A stretch of 64,000 nt of DNA from Pseudomonas sp. B21_DOA (GTDB lineage Bacteria; Pseudomonadota; Gammaproteobacteria; Pseudomonadales; Pseudomonadaceae). This document shows positions 56,840 through 64,000 of this stretch, in pieces. Each line of letters opens with the position of its first letter. Position 1 is the stretch's first letter. The stretch spans positions 2,418,001 through 2,482,000 of the forward strand of contig CP086683.1 of assembly GCA_030544685.1 (NCBI GenBank), written 5' to 3'. Made by a program: the position numbers and the translations under genes. Below the pieces are notes generated by a model. That model did not search any database and was not told where the DNA came from. It worked only from the letters and a program-made list of their open reading frames with translations.

Positions 56840-56882
56840 GTTATTGTTCTTATGGGTCGAAAACGCTTCATGGCGTTTTTCG
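56840..56882. promoter_or_regulatory. AAN-repeat (Hfq/Crc-type) site and hairpin upstream of tctC
   Basis: Minus-strand AAGAACAATAAC at 56851-56840 matches the A-rich catabolite-repression motif used by Hfq/Crc in pseudomonads. Next to it (about 56860-56880) AAAACGC-TTCATG-GCGTTTT is a perfect seven-pair hairpin with T5 on the plus strand, able to end a short plus-strand transcript or to attenuate leftward transcription. Confidence 0.5.
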
Positions 56883-56945
56883 TTGCGCTGTGTGGCAGCA
56901 GCGCGACAGTCGAAACTGTCCGTGAGCCGACTCTAACCGGCTAAC

Positions 56946-56974
56946 CTTTCAGCAACCTTTCAGTTGTCTTTCAC
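56946..56974. promoter_or_regulatory. three direct repeats upstream of tctD, probable response-regulator site
   Basis: CTTTCAG at 56946-56952 and 56957-56963 and CTTTCAC at 56968-56974 recur with an exact 11-bp period. This spacing is that of OmpR/PhoB-class regulators, to which TctD belongs. The site lies 86 bp before tctD and could serve both divergent operons. Confidence 0.6.
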
Positions 56975-57060
56975 GGTTTTCGGGCTTCACAGCGGCGGTT
57001 GCGGCTGTAAACTCCGCGGCAAAGCGCGGCGTCGGCCAACCCTGAACGAGGTACAAATCC

Positions 57061-57732
57061 ATGCGTGTCCTGCTCGTCGAAGACCATTTGCAACTGGCCG
57101 AAAGCGTGGCTCAGGCGCTCAAGAGCACCGGTCTGACGGTGGACGTGTTGCACGATGGCGTGGCCGCCGACCTGGCATTGAGCAGTGAGGAATACGCCGT
57201 GGCGATTCTCGATGTCGGCCTGCCGCGCATGGACGGTTTCGAGGTGCTCGCGCGGCTGCGCGCTCGCGGCAAGAACCTGCCAGTGTTGATGCTGACCGCG
57301 CGCAGCGATGTGAAAGATCGCGTGCATGGCCTCAACCTTGGCGCTGACGATTACCTGGCCAAACCGTTCGAACTCACCGAGCTGGAGGCACGGGTCAAAG
57401 CCCTGTTGCGCCGCAGTGTCCTCGGCGGCGAGCGTCAGCAGCGCTGTGGCGTACTGGCTTACGACCTCGATACGCGTCGCTTCACCCTCGGCGAAGAACT
57501 GCTGACCCTGACCTCGCGCGAGCAAGCCGTCCTCGAAGCATTGATTGCGCGGCCGGGGCGAGTGATGAGCAAAGAACAACTGGCCGCGCAGGTGTTCGGC
57601 CTCGACGAAGAAGCCAGCCCCGACGCCATCGAAATCTACGTGCACCGCTTGCGCAAGAAACTCGATGGCCAGCCCGTGGCCATCGTGACCTTCCGTGGCC
57701 TCGGCTATCTGCTGGAAAGCCGCGATGCATAA
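57061..57732 (+). CDS. tctD: response regulator TctD (OmpR family)
   Basis: The 223-residue protein has a receiver domain with acidic residues in LLVEDH, the phosphorylated aspartate in ILDVGLPRMDG (about residue 51), and LGADDYLAKPFEL. An OmpR-type winged helix follows, ending IEIYVHRLRKKLD and FRGLGYLLE. In P. aeruginosa and Salmonella TctD/TctE control tricarboxylate uptake. The tctE start overlaps its stop by eight bases. Confidence 0.93.
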   Translation: MRVLLVEDHLQLAESVAQALKSTGLTVDVLHDGVAADLALSSEEYAVAILDVGLPRMDGFEVLARLRARGKNLPVLMLTARSDVKDRVHGLNLGADDYLAKPFELTELEARVKALLRRSVLGGERQQRCGVLAYDLDTRRFTLGEELLTLTSREQAVLEALIARPGRVMSKEQLAAQVFGLDEEASPDAIEIYVHRLRKKLDGQPVAIVTFRGLGYLLESRDA

Positions 57733-59110
57733 GCCCAGCAGCCTGCGCTGGCGCTTGCTGTGGAACCTGGGATGGTTGCTGGTGGTGCTGATGCTCGCCA
57801 GTGGCTTGAGCGCTTACTGGAACGGTCGCGAAGCTGCCGACACCGCCTATGACCGCACGCTGCTGGCCTCGGCACGGACTATTGCGGCGGGATTGTCGCA
57901 GCGCGATGGCAGCCTCAGCGCCGACGTGCCTTATGTGGCGCTGGATACCTTCGCCTATGACAGCGCCGGGCGCATCTATTACCAGGTCAACGACATTCAC
58001 CAGAAGTTGATTTCCGGCTACGAAAATCTGCCCGGACCGCCGCCCGGCACGCCACGCACCGACAGCTATCCGGCGCTGGCACGTTTTTATAACGCGAAGT
58101 ACAACGGCCAGAACGTACGCGTGGTCAGCCTGCTCAAAGCCGTGAGCGAGCCGAACATGAACGGCATGGCGGAAATCCGCGTGGCCGAAACCGACGAAGC
58201 GCGGGTCAGCATGGCGCGCAGTCTGGCGGCGGATACTTTGCTACGTCTGGGTATGCTGGCCGTGGGCGCGTTGTTGCTGGTGTGGTTCGCGGTGAGTGCG
58301 GCGCTGCGCCCGCTGGAACGCTTGCGCACCGCAGTGGAAGAGCGCCAGCCCGACGACTTGCGGCCACTGCCGCTGGTGGAAGTGCAGCATGAACTCGGGC
58401 CATTGGTGCGCGCACTCAACCATTTCACCGAGCGCCTGCGCGGCCAGTTCGAACGGCAGGCGCAGTTCATCGCCGATGCCGCTCACGAATTGCGCACACC
58501 GCTGGCGGCACTGAAGGCGCGGCTGGAACTGGGCCTGCGCTCGAACGAGCCGGAAACCTGGCGCACCACCCTCGAATCGTCGGCACAAAGCACCGATCGC
58601 CTGACGCACCTGGCCAATCAGCTGCTGTCGCTGGCCCGCGTCGAAAACGGTGCACGGGCGATTGCCGAGGGCGGCGCGCAGTTGCTCGATCTGAGTCAGT
58701 TGGCCCGTGAACTGGGCATGGCCATGGCGCCGTTGGCGCACAAGCGTGGCGTAGCGTTGGCATTGGAGGCGGACGAGCCAGTGTGGTTGCGTGGCGAACC
58801 GACCCTGCTCAATGAACTGCTGAGCAATCTGGTCGACAACGCGCTGGCGCATACGCCGCCGGGCGGCAATGTGATTTTGCGGGTCACGGCGCCGGCGGTG
58901 CTTGAGGTTGAGGACGACGGGCCGGGGATTCCGCTGCACGAGCGTGATCGAGTATTCGAGCGATTTTACCGGCGTAATCAGCAGGTCGCCGGTTCCGGAC
59001 TGGGACTGGCGATTGTCGGCGAGATCTGCCGTGCGCATCTGGCGCAGATTACCCTGCATGATGGCGAGCAGGCGGGGTTGAAGGTGCGGGTCAGCTTTAT
59101 TGCCGGGTAG
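57725..59110 (+). CDS. tctE: sensor histidine kinase TctE
   Basis: The 461-residue protein has two membrane segments (about 12-30 and 165-190) around a periplasmic 2CSK-type sensor domain. Then comes a HAMP-like linker, the dimerisation/phosphoacceptor site FIADAAHELRTPLAALKARL and the ATPase domain (NELLSNLVDNALAHTPPG, VEDDGPGIP, GSGLGLAIVGEI). It phosphorylates TctD, probably on sensing citrate or another tricarboxylate. Confidence 0.93.
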   Translation: MHKPSSLRWRLLWNLGWLLVVLMLASGLSAYWNGREAADTAYDRTLLASARTIAAGLSQRDGSLSADVPYVALDTFAYDSAGRIYYQVNDIHQKLISGYENLPGPPPGTPRTDSYPALARFYNAKYNGQNVRVVSLLKAVSEPNMNGMAEIRVAETDEARVSMARSLAADTLLRLGMLAVGALLLVWFAVSAALRPLERLRTAVEERQPDDLRPLPLVEVQHELGPLVRALNHFTERLRGQFERQAQFIADAAHELRTPLAALKARLELGLRSNEPETWRTTLESSAQSTDRLTHLANQLLSLARVENGARAIAEGGAQLLDLSQLARELGMAMAPLAHKRGVALALEADEPVWLRGEPTLLNELLSNLVDNALAHTPPGGNVILRVTAPAVLEVEDDGPGIPLHERDRVFERFYRRNQQVAGSGLGLAIVGEICRAHLAQITLHDGEQAGLKVRVSFIAG

Positions 59111-59111
59111 T

Positions 59112-59255
59112 ACTTTTGTGGCGAGGGATTTTCCCCGGGTAGTAATCTTGTGGCGAGGGATTTATCCCCGCTCGGCTGCGCAGCAGTCGCCGTTCGGATC
59201 GCAGAGTCTAGGGTCGCTTCGCAACCCAACGGGGATAAATCCCCTCACCACAGGT
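59112..59255. repeat. long inverted repeat, same family as 9969-10093
   Basis: GTGGCGAGGGATTTATCCCC and CGGCTGCGCAGCAGTCGC recur here, with an inverted GGGGATAAATCCCCTCACCA at the right. The left end has an extra degenerate copy (GTGGCGAGGGATTTTCCCCG), indicating a partial tandem duplication. Confidence 0.8.
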
Positions 59256-60076
59256 CAGTAGAACATTGACCGCGATTCTTCCAGATCCGCGCAAAATTGC
59301 TTGTTCTCCGGATCAATCCCCAGCTTTCTGAACGCCGGCACACTCAGCGGATCAATCCGCGCAAAGGGATGGTCGGTGCCCTTGCGGCAATACAGGTTCG
59401 CCACTTGCACCACGTCCACGTAATCGATGCGGGCCGAGTCGCGTTCGAAATCCTCATAGAGCAACGGCAGTTGCACCAGACGCTCGGGAAACTCCCAGAC
59501 CCGCAGTAACTTCTCGCCCAGCACTGGATGAATCTGCTCGATCACATGGGTCAGGCTGACCGCATCCGAGAGCAACTCGTTGTGGTCTTCGGCGTAAGTC
59601 AGAATCGGCAACACGCCAATCTGATGCACCAACCCGCCGAGTGCTGCTTGATCAGGCTTGAGCTGGGTATGACGACGGCAAAGTGCATAGCTGACGCCGG
59701 CGATCTCCAGACTGCTGCGCCAGACTTCGCGCATTTTCTGCTCAACCACTTCGGAGCGGGCGTTGAAGATCTGCTCCATGACCAACCCGATCGCCAGGTT
59801 GCTGCTGTAGTTGATGCCCAAACGGGTGATGGCGGTGTGCAGGTCGGTGACTTCCTGCGCGGCGCGCAGCAGCGGACTGTTGACCACTTTGATCAGGCGC
59901 GCCGACAGCGCGGTGTCGCGGCCGATGACTTTGCTCAGATCGCTGACGCTGATTTCCGGATCCTCGGCGGCCTTGCGAATTTGCAGGGCCACTTCCGGCA
60001 ACGTTGGCAGAACCAGGTCATCGTTATCGATGGCCGCAACCAAATCCTGTTGGACCTTTTCCGCCAGTTCGCTCAT
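59255..60076 (-). CDS. HDOD domain protein
   Basis: The 273-residue protein is a single HDOD domain (LPTLPEVALQIRKAAEDPEISVSDLSKVIGRD in part, ALSARLIKVVNSPLLRA, LGGLVHQIGVLPILTYAED). HDOD proteins relate to HD phosphohydrolases, but usually lack catalytic residues and act in signalling with cyclic di-GMP or two-component proteins. It lies next to ygfZ. Confidence 0.88.
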   Translation of the reverse strand: MSELAEKVQQDLVAAIDNDDLVLPTLPEVALQIRKAAEDPEISVSDLSKVIGRDTALSARLIKVVNSPLLRAAQEVTDLHTAITRLGINYSSNLAIGLVMEQIFNARSEVVEQKMREVWRSSLEIAGVSYALCRRHTQLKPDQAALGGLVHQIGVLPILTYAEDHNELLSDAVSLTHVIEQIHPVLGEKLLRVWEFPERLVQLPLLYEDFERDSARIDYVDVVQVANLYCRKGTDHPFARIDPLSVPAFRKLGIDPENKQFCADLEESRSMFY

Positions 60077-60110
60077 TTGGACTCTCTAGGGTCTTGCAAC
60101 AATGCTGCGA

Positions 60111-61051
60111 TCAGCGCTGGATTTCGCGGTCGCGATCCAGTTCGTAAGGCAGGTCGAGCACGTGCAACGCGGGGCCTTCGAGGGCGCCCAGACGCAAATC
60201 ACCGGCTTCGGCAGCTTCGGCCTGCAACACGGCCAGGAGTTCAATGTTTCCCTCGGCATTGGCGGCCAGCACCACTTCGCCGATCGAACTGTTGTGGCTG
60301 GGTGCGAACAGTTGAGTGGCGGGCTCTGGCAATTCAGTCGCGTCGAGGCGCAAGCGGTACAGACGACGCTTGAGCTTGCCCAGGTACTGCATGCGCGCAA
60401 CGATTTCCTGACCGGTGTAGCAGCCCTTCTTGAAACTCACGCCGCCGACCGCCTGCAGATTGAGCATCTGCGGGATGAACAATTCGCGAGTGGAAGGCAT
60501 GACCTGACCGATACCGGCGCGGATCTGGCCCAGCAACCATTGATTCAGCCCTGTCTCAGGCAGGGTGGCCGACAGTTGGCCTTGCACGCTTTGCGCCTGA
60601 GCGGCAGGCACCCAGAGTTCGGCACGGTTGGGCGAGACGCGAATGGCAATCAGGCTTTCATTGCGCACAACGCTGTCGGTTTCGGCGGGCAGTGCCAGAC
60701 CGAGGCTCGTCAGGGCTGCGTCGCCATGCTCCAGACCGAAGCGCCCCAGGCGGCGCTTTCATCGGTCAGTTTCGATTTGGAGAACACCGCGTACTTTTTC
60801 AGGTCGGCCAGTTGCGGCTCGAGCAGCTCGCTGGCCATCGCCATCACCACACCGTCGCCTTCCAGCAGGATGCGAAAGCTCGACTGCATCCGGCCTTTTT
60901 GCGTGCAGCGGGCGCCAAGGCTGGCGCGGGTGTCACTCAGGTAATTGATATTGCAGGTCAACTGGCCTTGCAGGAACTTTCCGGCGTCCGCACCGCGAAC
61001 CGCGAGTACGCCTTCATGAGACAGGGTGCAGAAAAAAGCAGAATCGGCCAT
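60111..61051 (-). pseudogene. ygfZ: folate-binding Fe-S maintenance protein YgfZ, frameshifted
   Basis: From the ATG at 61051 the N-terminal part reads FFCTLSHEGVLAVRGADAGKFLQGQLTCN in part and is lost after SAAWGA. It resumes in another frame through NESLIAIRVS to the family signature KKGCYTGQEIVARMQYLG. Adding one A to the AA at 60739-60740 gives 313 residues, the usual length. YgfZ binds tetrahydrofolate and helps repair or mature certain Fe-S enzymes. It is divergent from sdhE, a common arrangement. Confidence 0.9.
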
Positions 61052-61200
61052 GGGTCATCGCAGGGTAAATAGACTGGGGCACATCATAAGGGGGCAGGGT
61101 TGAAATGGGTAGTTGATAAAGGATCAGGGTGCCCGACCAAAGCCGACTGTGCGGCCCGCGTCGGGCCTGTATACTGCCCGGCAAATTCGAGGAGGGCTCC

Positions 61201-61455
61201 ATGGTCGAACAAGTTGAACTGAATCGCCTCTTTTGGCACAGCCGTCGCGGCATGCTTGAGCTTGACGTGCTGCTGGTGCCGTTCGTGCAGGAGGTTTACG
61301 CGACGTTGAATCAAGTGGATCGCGATCTGTACGTGCGCTTGCTGACCTGTGAGGATCAGGACATGTTCGGCTGGTTCATGGAGCGCAGCGAGTCGGAAGA
61401 TCCGGAGCTGCAACGCATGGTCCGGATGATTTTGGATCGTGTCCAGCCCAAGTAA
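61201..61455 (+). CDS. sdhE: succinate dehydrogenase assembly factor SdhE
   Basis: The 84-residue protein has the family motif [19 protein letters not shown] with the RGxxE flavinylation residues and [11 protein letters not shown]. It promotes covalent attachment of FAD to SdhA. GAGGAGG lies a few bases before the ATG at 61201. ygfX overlaps its end. Confidence 0.93.
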   Translation: MVEQVELNRLFWHSRRGMLELDVLLVPFVQEVYATLNQVDRDLYVRLLTCEDQDMFGWFMERSESEDPELQRMVRMILDRVQPK

Positions 61456-61891
61456 TACGTTCGAATGCCGCTGGCATGCCTCACGGCAGTTGCTGGCGGC
61501 GTATCTGCTGGCCCAGGCGTTCGCCATGGGCTCGTTGTTTCTGCTGTCGATTCCACTCTGGGCCAGTCTGTTCGGCGCTTGCGTCTGTGCGCTGCATGGT
61601 TTTTGGGTGCTGCCACGGCAGATTTTGCTGAGTCATCCGAAAGCATTTTGCGGGTTGCGGCGCGACGGCGATGGCTGGCAGGTCTGGAATCAGGCTGATG
61701 GCTGGCAAGCAGTGCAATTGCGCCCGGACAGTCTGGCGCTGCCATTGATCGTGGTGCTGCGCTTTCGCCTGCGCGGAGAGTGGCGGGTCAGGTCGATCTG
61801 CGTGCCGCGTGACTCGCAGGCGGCGGATCTGCACCGACGCCTGCGAGTGCGGCTCAAGTTCAGCCGGCGTAGGTGGGCGGCACCAGAATAG
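61439..61891 (+). CDS. ygfX: YgfX family membrane protein
   Basis: The 150-residue protein starts at a GTG at 61439 inside the 3' end of sdhE. It has two close membrane segments (about 17-60) and a C-terminal soluble part with [15 protein letters not shown]. YgfX (CptA/toxin-associated) forms a conserved pair with SdhE. Its 3' end overlaps the convergent nadB fragment by 32 bases. Confidence 0.8.
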   Translation: MSSPSNTFECRWHASRQLLAAYLLAQAFAMGSLFLLSIPLWASLFGACVCALHGFWVLPRQILLSHPKAFCGLRRDGDGWQVWNQADGWQAVQLRPDSLALPLIVVLRFRLRGEWRVRSICVPRDSQAADLHRRLRVRLKFSRRRWAAPE

Positions 61892-62058
61892 TGTCGAGCG
61901 CTTCGGGCAGCATATCCGGATAGTCGAGGGTGTAATGCAGCCCGCGGCTTTCCTTGCGTTCCATGGCTGAGCTGATCATCAATTCGGCAACTTGTGCCAG
62001 GTTGCGCAGCTCGATCAGGTCACGGCTGACTTTATAGTTGCTGTAGAACTCGACCGTA
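61860..62058 (-). pseudogene. nadB: L-aspartate oxidase C-terminal fragment, cut by a mobile element
   Basis: The minus-strand frame ending at the TGA at 61860 encodes [20 protein letters not shown], then [20 protein letters not shown] and [21 protein letters not shown], the C-terminal helix bundle of NadB, about 65 residues. The similarity stops near 62058; beyond it integrase-associated sequence begins. NadB makes iminoaspartate for NAD synthesis and is normally essential on minimal medium. The main part of the gene must lie outside the window, perhaps past the other end of the element. Confidence 0.82.
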
Positions 62059-62062
62059 TGAG
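62045..62062. mobile_element. junction between nadB and an integrated element (candidate att site)
   Basis: Chromosomal nadB sequence ends and element sequence begins here, 35-50 bp before the tyrosine recombinase start. Element-side GC content and codon use fall to the right, most clearly after 63.5 kb. The exact core sequence needs the other junction. Confidence 0.5.
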
Positions 62063-62094
62063 GCTAAACCCAATGGATACAGGGGTTTCAGCCG

Positions 62095-63631
62095 ATGACC
62101 GTCAACCACCGCTCCCAAAGTGGGACAAACCTGTTACAAACTGCGCTCGCCAAGCCGTACCACTATCGCCGGTCTGGTCGCTATTACCTTCGCCTTCGCC
62201 CTCAAGGAACCGTTAAGGGCTTCTTCACGCTGTCACTCAGGACTACCGACAAGGCCACCGCAATGACCATCTCCGACGACATCCTCTCGACTCTCAAGGC
62301 TTACCACTTGGACAACCCTGAGGCGTCATGGGACGAACTCCGTGAGCGCTTGATTGAGTTCGCTGAGTACAACCTGACGATGGCACACGGTGATAGCTCG
62401 CTGGTCGCTTACGAGATGATCAACGATGAGCATCACTTGGCACTTCGTAAGGCCTCCGCAAAGCTGCCCCTGAGCGTCAACCAGCAACGAGCAGTGAGTA
62501 AGGCTCTTGAGATTCTTGAGGCCTCTCAGGAGCGTATGCGGGGAAGTCAGGGAAGCTGGTCGAAATCGTAAAGGACCTCAACGAAGAATCTTGTGGCACG
62601 TCTTTGGCCCTCTCCTTGCCTTCATCTGTAAACGCTTTTCCGAGGCTGACCTTTAAGTCTCTCTCTGCGCTCTACATGGAGGAACGCAAAGACAGCATTC
62701 AGCCCAGCACCATGCGCGACGTGAAGTCATCGTGTGAAGCTATCGGCGCGGTCCTTGGCGAGCTGGACATGAAGAACCACACACGGGAGGACATGAAGAG
62801 CCTCAGGGACAAGCTTCTTGAGGACCGTAAGCCTTCGACAGTTAAGAAGCTGCTGACCCGGCTATCAACGGTCATGGATTGGGCTGTGAACAATGGCTAT
62901 CTCGACAAGAGTTTCGATAAGGGCCTGAAGCCAACTAAAGGCGCTGACAGCTCCCGTGAGGCACTCTCTCAAGATCAGGTAAAGGCCCTGATGACTCACG
63001 CTAACTCACTACCAGTGGACGCATGGCAGCGTTGGGCGTTGTCCCTTGGGGTCATCACCGGGACCCGTATCGAGGAGCTCAGACAGTTGACCAAGGATGA
63101 CGTAAAGCAGGTTGGGGAGTGTGGGTCATCGACATCAATAGGAACGACGGCAAGACAGCCAAGACCAGGAACGCTTTGCGTGTCATACCGCTGACTGACG
63201 GTGCCTGTGGGTTCGACCTTCAAGCGTTCCGTGGGTTTGTCGATAAAGCTGATTCCCGACTGTTCACGTTAGGGGCTGGTCAGTTCTCGAACGTGCTTAA
63301 TAAGGCCCTTAGGGATGTCCTAAGTTTGAACGCTGATCGGACCCAGACCTTCCATTCTTTGCGTCACTCTCTGGCCGGTGCATTGAAGGCTGCTGAGATC
63401 CCTGTGGGGACCGCTGAGTCAATCTTGGGGCATGCTTCGGGATCTATCAGTTATGACCTTTATGGCGCTGGAAGTACGGTCGAAGTGACTCGATTAGCTG
63501 AGGCTTTGAAAGTAGCTTTGCGTTTCAGGGTGAAATTTTTAACATTCCTTGTGGTAATTACTGAGCCGATCTTGGGGCACCGGGGCACGCTTCATGGTCG
63601 GTCAGTTATGACTGATCTTATGGGCAAATAG
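62095..63631 (+). pseudogene. tyrosine recombinase/integrase, frameshifted twice
   Basis: The N-terminal frame from the ATG at 62095 (PYHYRRSGRYYLRLRPQG), a middle frame (core-binding domain, SALYMEERKDSIQPSTMRDV) and a C-terminal frame join if one base is added in or next to the G4 run at 62540-62543 and one in the G4 run at 63114-63117. Catalytic residues are all present: Arg in GTRIEELRQL, His-x-x-Arg in FHSLRHSLAG, His in LGHASGS and Tyr in SYDLYG. About 512 residues including a degenerate tail. It is the integrase of the element in nadB, oriented away from the junction. Confidence 0.85.
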
Positions 63632-63657
63632 AAATTATACAATTAGGTCTTAATGGA

Positions 63658-64000
63658 ATGAGAAATCTCGAACTTTATGGCGGTGAAAAGGTAGCTCAAG
63701 AGCTTAGAAAACGTGAGCTACAGCTGCTTTCGATAGATTCAAATGGTGAAAAAGCCGCAAGAACTATGGCTTGGAAAATGTTTTGCGATGATGAGCTAAA
63801 AATAGACGACAGCAATAGTAATTTATCACGGCTCGCACAGATCAAGTATTTTCATGCCGTTGACTTACTTCCTCAATATGGCCTGTCGATGGATATTGAT
63901 GAGCGTAAATTCAGAGATTGTTTTCTCGATGAGTTGTGGGTGATAAATAAGAGTGTCACTAAGAAGGAGTTCAATTGGTGTTTTACGTGTTTGTGGCTTT
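63658..64000 (+). CDS. unknown low-GC cargo gene, partial (runs off window)
   Basis: An ATG at 63658 opens a frame with no stop for all 114 remaining codons (starts MRNLELYGGEKVAQELRKRE, later FRDCFLDELWVINKSVTKKE). Codon use is AT-rich (AAA, GAT, ATA, TTA), unlike the Pseudomonas backbone, so it is cargo of the element. I recognise no domain. Genes just behind an integrase are often accessory or defence genes, but this is only a pointer. Confidence 0.6.
   Translation, partial: MRNLELYGGEKVAQELRKRELQLLSIDSNGEKAARTMAWKMFCDDELKIDDSNSNLSRLAQIKYFHAVDLLPQYGLSMDIDERKFRDCFLDELWVINKSVTKKEFNWCFTCLWL

Noticed and set aside
56643..56936. 97-codon plus-strand frame between tctC and tctD
   Set aside because: No family resemblance, no ribosome site, and it overlaps the hairpin and regulatory motifs.

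Overview
This is a chromosomal segment of a fluorescens-group Pseudomonas or a close relative. The evidence is its high GC content, the gene neighbourhoods (olsB, phaG, tctDE/tctCBA, ygfZ-sdhE-ygfX-nadB), and many short REP/REPIN palindromes of the GTGGGAGC...GCTCCCAC type between genes.

Layout. 1-5.3 kb: olsB (partial), an acyl-CoA dehydrogenase-like gene, a frameshifted beta-lactamase-fold hydrolase, a YceI protein and a phospholipase D/cardiolipin synthase. 5.4-11.4 kb: beta-glucosidase bglX, a lemA-TPM-TPM membrane operon and a methyltransferase. 11.6-17.2 kb: PfpI- and YegP-type stress proteins (both frameshifted), a SIR2-like DUF4917 protein, an iron alcohol dehydrogenase, and a divergent pair encoding an Ig-like protein and a delta-60 repeat protein. 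17.3-22.1 kb: LysR regulator, CoA-transferase, HMG-CoA lyase and MFS transporter, probably one organic-acid catabolic unit. 22.3-31.7 kb: two tandem secreted paralogues, fosA, a LysE exporter, a DUF4142 protein, tam, tRNA-Gly(CCC), phaG, rsuA and a membrane diguanylate cyclase.

31.9-41.9 kb (minus strand) is a complete guanidine-nitrogen operon. A guanidine-I (ykkC) riboswitch precedes an ABC importer, two DUF1989 proteins (carboxyguanidine deiminase subunits), a guanidine/urea carboxylase and allophanate hydrolase. The carboxylase carries a REPIN translated in frame inside an interdomain linker.

42.2-50.5 kb holds a Tyr-rich lipoprotein, a glycosyltransferase, a membrane-anchored protein of unknown function and a very long RTX calcium-binding protein broken by four frameshifts. 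50.5-59.1 kb: an enoyl-CoA hydratase-family enzyme, ung, and a tripartite tricarboxylate transporter operon (tctC-tctB-tctA plus an AbrB-type membrane protein) divergent from its two-component system tctDE. 59.2-61.9 kb: an HDOD protein, ygfZ, sdhE and ygfX. At about 62.05 kb nadB is cut near its 3' end by a mobile element. The element begins with a frameshifted tyrosine recombinase and continues into lower-GC cargo that runs off the window.

Overarching observation: at least 15 single-base frameshifts, nearly all losses of one base in a homopolymer run, split otherwise family-length genes. They look more like sequencing or assembly error than decay, so the affected genes are listed as frameshifted and their reconstructed limits are given.
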